Below, piece by piece: positions 25,968 to 34,825 of a stretch of 37,097 nt of DNA. Within the stretch, counting starts at the first letter, position 1. The number at the start of each line of letters is the position of its first letter. The stretch is from an uncultured Oligoflexia bacterium (lineage in GTDB: Bacteria; Bdellovibrionota; Bacteriovoracia; Bacteriovoracales; Bacteriovoracaceae), in NCBI GenBank assembly GCA_950061135.1, contig CATLVU010000013.1:1-37097 (forward strand), in the 5' to 3' direction. Under the pieces are notes generated by a model that did not search any database, had not been told where the DNA came from, and worked only from the letters and a program-made list of their open reading frames with translations. Made by a program: the position numbers and the translations under genes.

Positions 25968-27076
25968 TGGGTTTAAATATAGGAATTGTTGGGCTTCCAA
26001 ACGTTGGAAAATCTACAATCTTTCAAGCTATAACAAGTGCGCCTGCTGAAGCGGCAAACTATCCTTTTTGTACAATCGAGCCAAACGTTGGAACTGTACA
26101 AGTACCAGACGAGCGTATGACAAAAATAACAGGACTTATCAAACCACAAAAAGTTATTCCAGCGATCATTGAGTTTGTTGATATTGCTGGCCTAGTCAAA
26201 GGAGCATCTAAGGGGGAAGGACTTGGTAACCAATTTCTGGGACATATTAGACAAGTCTCTGCGATTGCTCATGTTGTTCGTTGCTTCGAAGATACAGATG
26301 TTGTCCACGTAGATGGAAAAGTTGATCCATTATCAGATATTGAAGTTATCAATATAGAACTTGCATTTGCAGATTTAGAAACAGTAACAAAGCGTCTTGG
26401 AAATCTTGAAAAACTTATGAAGTCTCAAGACAAACAAGTAAAAGCTAGAGCATCTGCTGCAAAGCCTATTCTAGAACAATTGCAAAAAACACTTGAGGAT
26501 GGAAAGCCTGCAAGGAGTCTTAATCTTGATGAAGATAGTGTAGATTTAATAAAGGACTTACATCTCATAACTTTAAAGCCTGTACTTTATGTATGCAATG
26601 TTGATGAAGAGTGTATTTTTGATGATAACGATCATGTTAAAAAAGTTAAAGAATTTGCACAATCAGAAAGCTCTGAAGTTATAAAGATTTGCGGAAAAGT
26701 TGAATCAGAAATAGCACAACTTGATACTTTAGAAGAAAAAACGGAATTTCTTCAAGAGATGGGACTGAATGAATCAGGCCTAGATCTACTTATTAGAAAT
26801 GGCTACAACCTACTAGGCTTAGAAACTTACTTTACTGCAGGGGAAAAAGAAGTTCGAGCTTGGACTTTTGAAAAAGGAATGAAAGCTCCTCAGTGCGCTG
26901 GAATTATTCATACCGACTTTGAAAAAGGTTTTATTAAAGCAGAAGTTTATCACTGTGATGATTTATTTCAGTTAGAAACAGAAGTTAAACTCAAGGAAGC
27001 GGGAAAGCTTCGTATCGAAGGTAAAGAATATCTAGTAAAAGATGGTGATGTGATGCATTTTAGGTTTAATGTTTAA
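25967..27076 (+). CDS. ychF: Redox-regulated ATPase/GTPase YchF (Obg family)
   Basis: A 369-aa P-loop protein that binds ribosomes and hydrolyses ATP or GTP; linked to translation and oxidative stress response. Walker A GLPNVGKST (9-17), the switch region NYPFCTIEPNVG, DIAGLVKGASKGEGLGN, a helical coiled-coil insertion, and the C-terminal TGS-like domain (RAWTFEKGMKAPQCAG, ...VMHFRFNV) are visible. It is translationally coupled to pth (TAATG) and ends 4 bp inside the convergent lytic transglycosylase gene. Confidence 0.96.
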   Translation: MGLNIGIVGLPNVGKSTIFQAITSAPAEAANYPFCTIEPNVGTVQVPDERMTKITGLIKPQKVIPAIIEFVDIAGLVKGASKGEGLGNQFLGHIRQVSAIAHVVRCFEDTDVVHVDGKVDPLSDIEVINIELAFADLETVTKRLGNLEKLMKSQDKQVKARASAAKPILEQLQKTLEDGKPARSLNLDEDSVDLIKDLHLITLKPVLYVCNVDEECIFDDNDHVKKVKEFAQSESSEVIKICGKVESEIAQLDTLEEKTEFLQEMGLNESGLDLLIRNGYNLLGLETYFTAGEKEVRAWTFEKGMKAPQCAGIIHTDFEKGFIKAEVYHCDDLFQLETEVKLKEAGKLRIEGKEYLVKDGDVMHFRFNV

Positions 27077-29076
27077 ATTTGCCTTAAGTTCGCCGGAGTT
27101 TCATTTAATCCAATTAGAATATCAAAAACCTTGTTTAATTCTTTAGGGTCTTTAACATTCTCACCAGAATGAAGCATTTTATAGAAGAAAATATTTCTAT
27201 AAATTAAGCGAACGTACTTTCTTGTTTCGTTATATGGAATTTTTTCAATATTGCGAATAAGAGAGTTATCATCAAAGTATTTTTCTTGCCATTCTTTAAC
27301 ACGATGAGGACCTGCATTGTAAGCAGCTAAGGAATAAACGAGATTGTTATCATACTTCTTAAGAAGTTTTTGGAAAAAACGTGTTCCGATACTGATATTT
27401 GTTTTGGGGTTGTATAAACTTCTAGTTCTTACTCGTCTGTAGATTTGTCTAGCGGTTGCAGGCATAAGCTGCATTAGTCCTCGAGCACCGGCAGAAGATA
27501 CAGCTCTCTTGTTAAAGCCAGATTCTTGCCGAATAAGCGCTAACGCTACAACTGGATCGAAATCAGCCTTTGATTTTACAATACGATAAAACGGAGTTGG
27601 AAATAAAATTTCTAAATACTCTTTAGAGATTTCTATTTCTTTAGCATCCAGTGATCGATAAACAATTTTGAATGCCTCTAGATGGTGATCAAATTTATTA
27701 TAAGCCTGAGCTGCAGTGAAAATATAGGGGTTCAATTGAACTTTAAGTTCTCTTAAGTGATCGAGTTCAAAGTCAACAAATTCCGGAAGATTATATTGAG
27801 CCCACAAAGCAACTCTGTGAATACTACCTTGGTTTAGCTCAATAAGGTCTTGGGCAATATCTCTGTCAGCTTGTCTTGCATGTTTCCAGTATTCGTTAAC
27901 ACTATTTTTTTCTTTTTTCTTATTAAGTTTTTTACTCGCCAAAATGGCGTAATAACTTAATGGGTTTGCGGCGATCAGTTTTTCAAGAAATTTATGCGCT
28001 TTTCTTTTATTACCATCACTTTCTAAATAAGTTGCATACCAATATGAAAGTCTTGAATCTTTTAATAAGTTCTCTTCTGATATTTTATCTTCAATGACTT
28101 CCGCTGCATCATCAAAGTCATTTTTTTCTGAATGTATCCATGCAACTTCAAATAGGCTTTCATTGTAATGAGGCGAACTTTTAGAAATATAGTTAAGAAC
28201 TTTTATCGCTTCAGTATATTCTTTTCTTCGTGTAAGAGACTTCCCAAAACTAAGTAAATAAAGATCAGCGTAGTAGTGAGGCATAAGAGGCTTAAGCTTC
28301 TTATAGTTTAAGTGATATTCAGACAATTTGCTTTTAAAGTCCTTATTAGAATCAATCAATTCTAGTATATGATCTGCTTGAGAGCGCAGTTCCTTTTTAA
28401 GATAATAGTTTTCTTTTGATTCAAATAGCGAGAGCTCTTGAAGTTTTTGAGTCGTTTCAGGAGACATGTGAAGATGTGTAACAATAAACAATGGTACACT
28501 TGACTTAAAGTTCTTAAAAGTATCAATCACGAGATCGCTATATGTAGAGAATGCTTTTTTATGAAACTTAATGTTTTTCAAGAAATCGCTTATGGATTGA
28601 GCTCTATTGTTTGAATAAAGAGTTTGAACAACAGAAGAAAAATATTCTTTATCAACATCATGAGTAGGATTCTTGCTTAATATTTCAAGATAATGATTTA
28701 AGCAATGAAGATATGAATTTTCAGAAAGCTTTTTGGTTATATAGTGATCGATCTTTTCATTTTTGATACGATTACATGTGATCTTAACTGCTGACGCACT
28801 TTTTGTTTTATAAATGTCCTGTATATTTTGAGGCCATATCCTATAAGGTTGAAAAATAGGAAACTTCGCAAGATCTTTGATAAGTGTCTTGGTTATATGT
28901 TTGTTTTGATAACCTTTTCTATTGGCAAGATCATATAAGTTTATAAAGTTTTTTGCCGTCTGCTGAACCTCTTTTGAACTGTTAACTTCAAATGCTGCAC
29001 TTCTAGTAGATTTAACAGAAGAAAAACTTATATGAGATAATAGGATAATAGTGATGGTAGTAAAGAATTTAAACAA
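27073..29076 (-). CDS. Soluble-type lytic transglycosylase (Slt70-like, GH23)
   Basis: A 667-aa periplasmic enzyme that cleaves peptidoglycan glycan strands. It has a signal peptide (FKFFTTITIILLSHISFSS) and a long alpha-superhelical region (about 40-490, TPR-like repeats such as EAIKVLNYISKSSPHYNESLF). The C-terminal SLT domain contains the catalytic Glu in ALIRQESGF, the GLMQLMPATA motif and SLAAYNAGP. The start is TTG at 29076 with AGGAGG four nt upstream; the ATG at 29090 is out of frame. Its order and length fit Slt70 (~620-645 aa). Confidence 0.92.
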   Translation of the reverse strand: MFKFFTTITIILLSHISFSSVKSTRSAAFEVNSSKEVQQTAKNFINLYDLANRKGYQNKHITKTLIKDLAKFPIFQPYRIWPQNIQDIYKTKSASAVKITCNRIKNEKIDHYITKKLSENSYLHCLNHYLEILSKNPTHDVDKEYFSSVVQTLYSNNRAQSISDFLKNIKFHKKAFSTYSDLVIDTFKNFKSSVPLFIVTHLHMSPETTQKLQELSLFESKENYYLKKELRSQADHILELIDSNKDFKSKLSEYHLNYKKLKPLMPHYYADLYLLSFGKSLTRRKEYTEAIKVLNYISKSSPHYNESLFEVAWIHSEKNDFDDAAEVIEDKISEENLLKDSRLSYWYATYLESDGNKRKAHKFLEKLIAANPLSYYAILASKKLNKKKEKNSVNEYWKHARQADRDIAQDLIELNQGSIHRVALWAQYNLPEFVDFELDHLRELKVQLNPYIFTAAQAYNKFDHHLEAFKIVYRSLDAKEIEISKEYLEILFPTPFYRIVKSKADFDPVVALALIRQESGFNKRAVSSAGARGLMQLMPATARQIYRRVRTRSLYNPKTNISIGTRFFQKLLKKYDNNLVYSLAAYNAGPHRVKEWQEKYFDDNSLIRNIEKIPYNETRKYVRLIYRNIFFYKMLHSGENVKDPKELNKVFDILIGLNETPANLRQI

Positions 29077-29148
29077 ATTGCCTCCTGCATTTTGTACCCA
29101 AATTTATGGTAACAAATCTTTAGGACGGATGCTATTTGAAAAAATCTT

Positions 29149-29673
29149 CTATATTGATTTTATCTTTTCTTTAATTATTTCAAGGGTTTGTTTTTCTTGA
29201 TCATTTAAGTCAACACTTATGAATTCTAAATACTTATAAAATTGATCTTTTGAGTCAGTATTTTGGCACGATTTAAGATGAGTAACAGTCTCGTTAACTT
29301 CTGCCGGCAGCTCAGTAAAATAATCACCTTTTCTAAAAGTTAATGGAGGAATTTGATCAGACTCCCTTAAGCTTTTTAAATATTGGGTTAGCTTATAAAT
29401 AGGCCCAGCGGTTTTATGACTCAAATAAATACAGATTACAAATGAGATACCAAGATAACAAAATTGACTAAATAGTAGATATTGAAAAATATTATTACGA
29501 GCATCAACGAACATTTGCTCATTTAAAGGTTGTACTTCGATTAGTTTTTCAAAAACTTCATATATAATTACTGGAAAAGTAATTGTTCCCAACAGTATTA
29601 AAGCCAAAACAGCCAAGCAGTACTTAAATTGGTAAGCAGGGTTGATAATAAAAATATTTCTTTTATAGGCCAT
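29149..29673 (-). CDS. Two-helix membrane protein with HAMP-like domain
   Basis: A 174-aa protein with two membrane helices (about 17-38 and 67-85), a short periplasmic loop between them, then a HAMP-like stretch (SHKTAGPIYKLTQYLKSLRE) and a short cytoplasmic tail. There is no kinase, methyl-accepting or cyclase domain. Stand-alone HAMP proteins of this style occur in Delta-like proteobacteria; the function is unknown. It is divergent from mrp and 72 bp upstream of the Slt gene on the same strand. Confidence 0.75.
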   Translation of the reverse strand: MAYKRNIFIINPAYQFKYCLAVLALILLGTITFPVIIYEVFEKLIEVQPLNEQMFVDARNNIFQYLLFSQFCYLGISFVICIYLSHKTAGPIYKLTQYLKSLRESDQIPPLTFRKGDYFTELPAEVNETVTHLKSCQNTDSKDQFYKYLEFISVDLNDQEKQTLEIIKEKIKSI

Positions 29674-29745
29674 ATAATATTCCTTTAATGTGATCTATCT
29701 ATTAATATAAGGCCAAACGAATGAATTTAAAATTGTAGGAAAATA

Positions 29746-30885
29746 ATGAGCGCTAAGATTGAAGAAATTAAAGAAATCCTTGGAAAAATAACACTCGAGG
29801 GAGAAGCACAAAGCCTTTTTGAAGATAAGCGTATAGCGGATCTTCAAATTAAAGGGGATAGTCTTCATATTAAATATGAGAGAAGAGAGTGGGATGTATC
29901 TCAAAAAAGAGAATTAGAGCAATTAATTACTAAGAGCCTGAGTGCTCTATATACAGAGGAACAACTGTTTTTCATTCCTGTTTCTGGGCAAAAAACAGCT
30001 ACAAGTAATGAAGCAAAGCCTGCTCAATTGAAAGTTGGCCATGGAACAGTTGGAGAAAAAAAGAAAATTAATGGCGTTAAGAGTATTATTGCTATTGGCT
30101 CAGGAAAGGGCGGTGTTGGTAAATCTACATTTACAACAAACTTAGCTTGTAGCTTAAAATCGATGGGACATAAAGTAGGGATTATAGATGCTGATATTTA
30201 TGGGCCATCTCTTCCTCATATGTTTGGCATGAGCAAGCACCAACCAAAGACCAATGAAAATCAAAAAATTCTTCCACTAGAAGGACATGGAGTTAAATTC
30301 ATTAGCTTTGGCAGTTTTATTCATGAAGATGAGCCTGTTGTTTGGCGCGGTCCAATGCTAGGCGGGGTCTTAAATCAATTTTTCTTTGACACAGACTGGG
30401 GAGAATTAGATTTCTTACTGATTGACTTACCACCAGGAACTGGTGATGTGCAATTATCTATGATTCAAAACTTAGAGGTTGATGGCGCGATAATTATTTC
30501 AACCCCTCAAGATGTTGCAATGTTGGATTCAAGAAAAGCACTTCATATGTTTGATAAATTAAACCTACATGTTATCGGGATGGTTGAAAATATGAGTTCA
30601 TTTATATGTGATAAATGTGATTCAGAACATTTTCTTTATGGAACAGGTGGAGTGAAATCGACTTGTAATGAATTGGGTGTTGGTTTTCTAGGCGGAATTT
30701 CAATGGATATTAATCTTAGAAAAAGTGCAGATTTTGGTCATCCATATATGGCCAATGAGGAAAAATTTAAAGACTCTAAGATTTGGAAAGACTATCACAA
30801 AATAGCAAAATCCGTGACCAGCTATATGATGCCTAGTGAGACAAAAAAACAAAGCTTACTTGGAAAAATCTTTAAGAAAAAATGA
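29746..30885 (+). CDS. mrp: Mrp/ApbC-type iron-sulfur cluster carrier ATPase
   Basis: A 379-aa P-loop NTPase that carries and transfers Fe-S clusters. Residues 1-75 are in the place of the MIP18/DUF59 domain but are divergent. The deviant Walker A GKGGVGKST lies at 120-128, the switch DADIYGPS and Walker-B-like LIDLPPGTGD follow, and CDKC near the C-terminus is the cluster-binding pair. The ATG is preceded by TAGGA. Its end overlaps the next ATG (ATGA), so the next ORF is coupled. Confidence 0.93.
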   Translation: MSAKIEEIKEILGKITLEGEAQSLFEDKRIADLQIKGDSLHIKYERREWDVSQKRELEQLITKSLSALYTEEQLFFIPVSGQKTATSNEAKPAQLKVGHGTVGEKKKINGVKSIIAIGSGKGGVGKSTFTTNLACSLKSMGHKVGIIDADIYGPSLPHMFGMSKHQPKTNENQKILPLEGHGVKFISFGSFIHEDEPVVWRGPMLGGVLNQFFFDTDWGELDFLLIDLPPGTGDVQLSMIQNLEVDGAIIISTPQDVAMLDSRKALHMFDKLNLHVIGMVENMSSFICDKCDSEHFLYGTGGVKSTCNELGVGFLGGISMDINLRKSADFGHPYMANEEKFKDSKIWKDYHKIAKSVTSYMMPSETKKQSLLGKIFKKK

Positions 30886-31406
30886 TTAACAAAGTTTTAG
30901 AAGAGTTAGAATTACATTGTAATGAGAACTTTTCTGGGAAGTTAAACTTACTATCAAATAACAGCCAGCTATTGGGTACAATTCAATATTATAAAGGCAA
31001 TATTGTTGAATGCTCTTTTGGCAAAAACCAAGGACTCGATGCCATTGAGTCGATTGTTGCAAACTTTCTATATCAAGACTCACTATCAATAATGCCTGAA
31101 CCAGAAATAATTACCCAAGAAAGAAGTTCTTTATATCAAGATAGCTCTAAACTTTTATTTTATATTAAAAGCTTATTTACAAAAAAATATAATCAAATAA
31201 GACCAATTGAAAATATTCTAGTAGAACCGTCTTTTATTAAGAATGGGAAAAATCTATCAAAGAAAGAATTTGATATTCTTTACTCAATAGCTAAATATAA
31301 TAATATAGATGATATTAAAAATAGCTTGAACTTAGATGCATGTTTATTTCAACATTACCTAGGCAGGCTAACAGATAAAAAAGCAATACGATATATAGGG
31401 GAATAA
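30882..31406 (+). CDS. PATAN/DUF4388-like protein
   Basis: A 174-aa cytoplasmic protein. The N-terminal half (NENFSGKLNLL...LLGTIQYYKGNIVECSFGKNQGLDAIES, quoted in parts) follows the DUF4388/PATAN pattern: a G.L.L strand, then a G.I.Y..G.I..A..G...G..A motif and a helix. The second half (~95-174) is helical and may hold a small HTH (SKKEFDILYSIAKYN). PATAN proteins take part in regulatory protein interactions. It overlaps mrp (ATGA) and precedes an RHH-like gene by 1 nt. Moderate certainty on the domain. Confidence 0.65.
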   Translation: MINKVLEELELHCNENFSGKLNLLSNNSQLLGTIQYYKGNIVECSFGKNQGLDAIESIVANFLYQDSLSIMPEPEIITQERSSLYQDSSKLLFYIKSLFTKKYNQIRPIENILVEPSFIKNGKNLSKKEFDILYSIAKYNNIDDIKNSLNLDACLFQHYLGRLTDKKAIRYIGE

Positions 31407-31407
31407 A

Positions 31408-31599
31408 ATGAAATCTCAAAAACATAATACAGGTGAATTAGCTAAGCTTGAAGTTGAAATAGAAAAGAAGCTTATTGAGGATCTTCAAACAATGTCTAAA
31501 AACTCAGAGCTATCAATTGATGACTTAGTAGCAATAGCAGTGAAAAGATTCAAATCATCTCATGCTGATTATATGGGTATTGATTTAGATTATCCTTAA
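31408..31599 (+). CDS. Small ribbon-helix-helix-like protein
   Basis: A 63-aa protein whose pattern (KLEVEIEKKLIEDLQTMSKN, then LSIDDLVAIAVKRFKSSH) fits a beta strand followed by two helices, as in Arc/MetJ-type DNA-binding proteins. The ATG follows GGGGA. It closes the mrp-PATAN-RHH set. The target is unknown; the ~100-bp region just downstream, with two palindromes, is an obvious candidate. Confidence 0.6.
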   Translation: MKSQKHNTGELAKLEVEIEKKLIEDLQTMSKNSELSIDDLVAIAVKRFKSSHADYMGIDLDYP

Positions 31600-31636
31600 A
31601 AAGCAGTGTAGAAATTATTTCATATCCTGTTTAATC

Positions 31637-31664
31637 TTTTTACACACTTTATCTAGTGTAAAAA
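31637..31664. promoter_or_regulatory. Inverted repeat IR1 upstream of sigma-54 promoter
   Basis: Arms TTTTTACAC (31637-31645) and GTGTAAAAA (31656-31664) match perfectly over 9 bp around ACTTTATCTA. It lies roughly 100-126 bp before the predicted transcription start, a normal place for an enhancer-binding protein. It is followed by A's rather than T's on the plus strand, so it does not look like a terminator of the mrp operon. Confidence 0.5.
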
Positions 31665-31682
31665 AAACAAACACCCACCATG

Positions 31683-31700
31683 AATTACACTATAGTAATT
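31683..31700. promoter_or_regulatory. Inverted repeat IR2 upstream of sigma-54 promoter
   Basis: Arms AATTAC (31683-31688) and GTAATT (31695-31700) around ACTATA. It shares the TTACAC core with IR1 and lies about 63-80 bp before the predicted start. Possibly the second site for the same activator. Confidence 0.45.
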
Positions 31701-31736
31701 ACAGTATCTTAAAGCCTATTTAGGGAACTTTCTTTT

Positions 31737-31752
31737 TGGCATGCTCGTTGCA
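31737..31752 (+). promoter_or_regulatory. Sigma-54 (RpoN) promoter
   Basis: TGGCATG (31737-31743), four nt, then TTGCA (31748-31752). This matches the TGGCACG-N4-TTGCW consensus at every position but one, with exact GG-GC spacing. The predicted start is about 31763, giving a ~15-nt leader that contains the AGAGGAGAG ribosome site. Confidence 0.85.
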
Positions 31753-31777
31753 TTATATATTGCCAGAGGAGAGTACA

Positions 31778-32623
31778 ATGAAAAAGTTAAAGAAATTTAT
31801 GATTGGTTCAGGATTAGTAGCTGCGGCATTAGTTGGAGGAACAGGTTTTTATAATTCAAATCAAATGAATGACTTAGCTGTTTTCAATCAGGATCACGGG
31901 ATTAAATTTGCTAAAAGATTAGATGAAATGAACGGTGAATTTATCGCGGGAAATAGAGCTGCTGCTTCAGTTCCAACTGAAAATTGGAAGCCACTTACAG
32001 TTAAAGAGAGTAAAAAAGTGGCAAAAAAAGAGACAGTAAAAACTGAGTCGATTAAAGAAGTTGCAAGTAATATCCCTGCTCCTGCAATTAACGATCTTCG
32101 AGAAACAAAATTAACTGCTGCCTTAGTAAACAAAAAAGCTCTCCAAGTAGGAAAAGATGTTTATGGAACAGTTGAAGTTGTAGATGGTGTTATTGAATCA
32201 TTACATGTAACACTTCCTGGTGGTAACAGAATTGATCTATATGCTAATGAGAGAATGGTTGGAAATGTTTTTCAATACGAAGATACTCATACGGGTGAAA
32301 TGAAAAGCGGACTTCTTTATGAAGTTGAAAAGGGCAAAAAATATATGGTAACTCTTGCAAATGATTCTCAGTTTCCAGGAGCGAGACTTGAGTTTGAAAC
32401 AAATGGTGCTGAGATTGCTTACGGGCAAGATTACTATGAAAAGCAAGAGAGTTGGAATCTTAATTCTCAAAACGAAGATGATAACTATGCAGTAAATGCA
32501 GATGTTCAGCAAGAGCAAGACGTTTATGAGAGTGAAAATCAATACAAAGAAGAAAACTTAAACGAGCAACAAGAGCAAAACGATACAGCAAGTTTTAAAT
32601 TTAATTTCAATGCAAGTGTATAG
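31778..32623 (+). CDS. Membrane-anchored protein of unknown function under sigma-54 control
   Basis: The track uses TTG 31736, but that lies on the sigma-54 promoter itself. ATG 31778 with AGAGGAGAG is the real start, giving 281 aa. It has a hydrophobic N-terminal anchor or signal (MIGSGLVAAALVGGTGFY), a Lys/Glu linker (ESKKVAKKETVKTE), a beta-rich central domain (VYGTVEVVDGVIESLHVTLPG, quoted in part; FPGARLEFET), and a Glu/Gln/Asn-rich tail (QQEQDVYESENQYKEENL). I do not recognise it. It probably acts in the periplasm or at the surface. The promoter and its two upstream palindromes imply tight, activator-dependent expression. It ends at the second copy of the 37-bp element. Confidence 0.75.
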   Translation: MKKLKKFMIGSGLVAAALVGGTGFYNSNQMNDLAVFNQDHGIKFAKRLDEMNGEFIAGNRAAASVPTENWKPLTVKESKKVAKKETVKTESIKEVASNIPAPAINDLRETKLTAALVNKKALQVGKDVYGTVEVVDGVIESLHVTLPGGNRIDLYANERMVGNVFQYEDTHTGEMKSGLLYEVEKGKKYMVTLANDSQFPGARLEFETNGAEIAYGQDYYEKQESWNLNSQNEDDNYAVNADVQQEQDVYESENQYKEENLNEQQEQNDTASFKFNFNASV

Positions 32624-32656
32624 GTAATTGATTTTTCCAAAAGGAAGCGCGTACCT
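32620..32656. repeat. 37-bp convergent-gap repeat, copy 2
   Basis: Read on the minus strand from the sdaA stop: GGTACGCGCTTCCTTT then TGGAAAAATCAATTACC. It is 33/37 identical to 7680-7716 and runs to the stop codon of the 31778 gene. A small TTCC-TTTT-GGAA stem is possible here but the other copy breaks it. Confidence 0.75.
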
Positions 32657-34011
32657 TAGCACTCTGGCAAATTAACTGCAAGGCCGCCTTTACTTGTTTC
32701 TTTGTAGTGGCGTTTCATATCTTGTCCAGTTTTCATCATCGTTCTTATGACTTTATCTAGAGAAACATAATGAACACCATCGCCTCTTAATGCCATTTTA
32801 GCCGCATTGATCGCTTTGACAGCTCCCATAGCATTTCTTTCAATACAAGGGATTTGAACAAGACCACCTATAGGGTCGCAAGTCATACCAAGATGATGTT
32901 CCATTGCAATTTCAGCAGCGTTCTCAACTTGCATGGGAGTCCCCCCCATTACTTCACATAGAGCTCCTGCTGCCATTGAGCAGGCGACACCAACTTCACC
33001 TTGGCACCCAACTTCTGCTCCACTTATACTGGCATTCTTTTTATAGAGCATCGCAATTGCTCCGGCAGTGAGTAGGAATTTTTCAATTCCACCAGGTCTA
33101 AATTTATTTGAAAAGTTTTTGTAATACATAATAACCGCAGGAATAATTCCAGCGGCACCATTTGTTGGAGCGGTAACAACCTGTCCTCCATTCGCATTTT
33201 CTTCATTAACGGCAATTGCGTAAAGGTTGACCCAGTCTAAAACATCAAGATAGTCTGAATCGATGGTTGCTTGAAGTTTTTTATAAAGATCAGGAGCCCG
33301 TCTTTTTACCTGAAGTCCCCCTGGTAGAATTCCTTCATTATTAATTCCGTTCTGAATCGATTTTTCCATCGTATTCCAAATAAGTTGTAGCTTATTTAAA
33401 ATATGATCTTCAGAATTAAGTTCACATTCATTTTTTAAGATAAATTGTGAAATAGGTTCTGTTTTTACAAGTGAAAGTAATTCATCAGCAGATGCAAAAG
33501 AATTTATTTCATGAAGGCGTGGAGGCTTTTCTTCGTTCTCCAAAATTGTTCCTCCGCCAATCGAATAATATGTATGTTGGTATAAAACTTCATCTTCAGA
33601 ATTAAAGGCATAGATGGTCATTGCGTTTGGATGAAACGGAAGTGACTTTCTTCTATTAAATTTAATATCTTTTTTAGGATTAAAATCAATTGTTTTAGAA
33701 GTCGATCCAAAGTTTAAAAATGCTTTTTTTTTCTTTATTGTTTCAGCGATATATTCAGGAATATAATTAGAGTTTATTGTTTCAGGGTCATGCCCTTGAA
33801 CCCCTAGTATAAAAGCTTTATCAGTTCCGTGTCCTTTGCCCGTTAATGCTAAAGAGCCAAAGAAATCGCAATGAATTCTAGTCGTACTCTCAAATAAATT
33901 CTTATTGATAAGCTTTTTCACAAATGAGGTTGCAGCTTTCATCGGGCCGACTGTATGTGAACTTGAAGGTCCAATTCCTATAGTGAAAATATCAAAGACA
34001 CTGTAGTTCAT
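32656..34011 (-). CDS. sdaA: L-serine ammonia-lyase (iron-sulfur type)
   Basis: A 451-aa enzyme that deaminates L-serine to pyruvate and ammonia. The beta-domain start ([20 protein letters not shown]) and the alpha-domain catalytic region are fused in one chain, as in E. coli SdaA. The Fe-S ligand cysteines are in VGCQGEVG and [12 protein letters not shown]. The [11 protein letters not shown] and [11 protein letters not shown] motifs are conserved. Its ATG shares a base with the stop of the upstream kinase-like gene (TAATG on the minus strand), so they are co-translated. Confidence 0.95.
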   Translation of the reverse strand: MNYSVFDIFTIGIGPSSSHTVGPMKAATSFVKKLINKNLFESTTRIHCDFFGSLALTGKGHGTDKAFILGVQGHDPETINSNYIPEYIAETIKKKKAFLNFGSTSKTIDFNPKKDIKFNRRKSLPFHPNAMTIYAFNSEDEVLYQHTYYSIGGGTILENEEKPPRLHEINSFASADELLSLVKTEPISQFILKNECELNSEDHILNKLQLIWNTMEKSIQNGINNEGILPGGLQVKRRAPDLYKKLQATIDSDYLDVLDWVNLYAIAVNEENANGGQVVTAPTNGAAGIIPAVIMYYKNFSNKFRPGGIEKFLLTAGAIAMLYKKNASISGAEVGCQGEVGVACSMAAGALCEVMGGTPMQVENAAEIAMEHHLGMTCDPIGGLVQIPCIERNAMGAVKAINAAKMALRGDGVHYVSLDKVIRTMMKTGQDMKRHYKETSKGGLAVNLPEC

Positions 34012-34742
34012 TAAATTACAAGTCCTAGTGTTTCACAAATCAACCAAAAGGCGAACGAAGTGAATAAAGGAATTGTTATATTGTCATCAATCTTAATGTT
34101 GATCATATCAAACAAAGTTGTTGCTAGTGCCAGCAAAAAACATGAGGCGAAAACTAAAAGTCCAAAACTGTATTCAGTAAAACTTAATAAAACAAAAAGA
34201 GCACTAAAAAATGTCGAGAAGAAAAAAGCCATTGACCCTTGTAGAGTTCTATTCTCTCCAATTTTTATTGTGCCAAACTTAATACCGACAAGCGCTGATA
34301 AAGGATCAGCAAGGGCTAATGTGTATATACCGACAAGAGCAATATTTTTTGGAAAGGTGATAATGGTTAAGAGAAGTGCAATTGCATAAGGAACCATTGC
34401 AGATTCTTTGAGCTGTTCTTCAGCTCTTATAATAAATCTTGTTATAGGAATAAACTTAGAGGCAGTTTCGGGATAGTTGATTCTAATTTGTTCGATAATA
34501 TAAATTCCGCAAGCAATTGTTCCAATGAAATGGATCATCTGTTCATGGCTGAATGAAATGAGATAAAGAGTCGCAAGCGCAATACCATTTCCCATGTGAA
34601 ATAGTCGGCGCATAATTTGTAAATTATTTCTAGTAGATAACTTTGTCGTTCCGGTCTCAGTTTGATCAGAACTAGTATCTATTATAATATCTTCTATATT
34701 TTCAGAGTTCTTCTCTGACCAGCTATAGTCTATTTGTTCCAT
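34011..34742 (-). CDS. Dolichol/phytol/diacylglycerol kinase-like membrane protein
   Basis: A 243-aa protein with a cytoplasmic N-terminus (~1-40) and about six to seven membrane helices. MRRLFHMGNGIAL near the start, ALADPLSALVGIKFG and NRTLQGSMAFF follow the SEC59/VTE5/DGK1 family pattern (CTP-dependent lipid kinases, related to CdsA). It probably phosphorylates a lipid alcohol in the inner membrane. It is coupled to sdaA, for no obvious metabolic reason. The substrate is unknown. Confidence 0.75.
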   Translation of the reverse strand: MEQIDYSWSEKNSENIEDIIIDTSSDQTETGTTKLSTRNNLQIMRRLFHMGNGIALATLYLISFSHEQMIHFIGTIACGIYIIEQIRINYPETASKFIPITRFIIRAEEQLKESAMVPYAIALLLTIITFPKNIALVGIYTLALADPLSALVGIKFGTIKIGENRTLQGSMAFFFSTFFSALFVLLSFTEYSFGLLVFASCFLLALATTLFDMINIKIDDNITIPLFTSFAFWLICETLGLVI

Positions 34743-34825
34743 AGTAATTCTCGTTTTAATTATTTATCGGAGTATCATGCGAAATAACTGAGATGTAAAG
34801 ACTTTGGAATTCTAACTATTTGAAA

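Noticed and set aside
31637-31664. Rho-independent terminator for the mrp operon
   Set aside because: The stem is AT-rich with a 10-nt loop and is followed by A's, not T's, on the transcribed strand. A protein site near the sigma-54 promoter fits better.
31736-31777. N-terminal extension of the 31778 gene from a TTG at 31736
   Set aside because: This stretch is the sigma-54 promoter and leader; the ATG at 31778 has the strong ribosome site.
32620-32656. Simple hairpin terminator (TTCC-TTTT-GGAA) in the 37-bp element
   Set aside because: The matching copy at 7680-7716 changes the right arm without a compensating change, so the stem is not the conserved feature.
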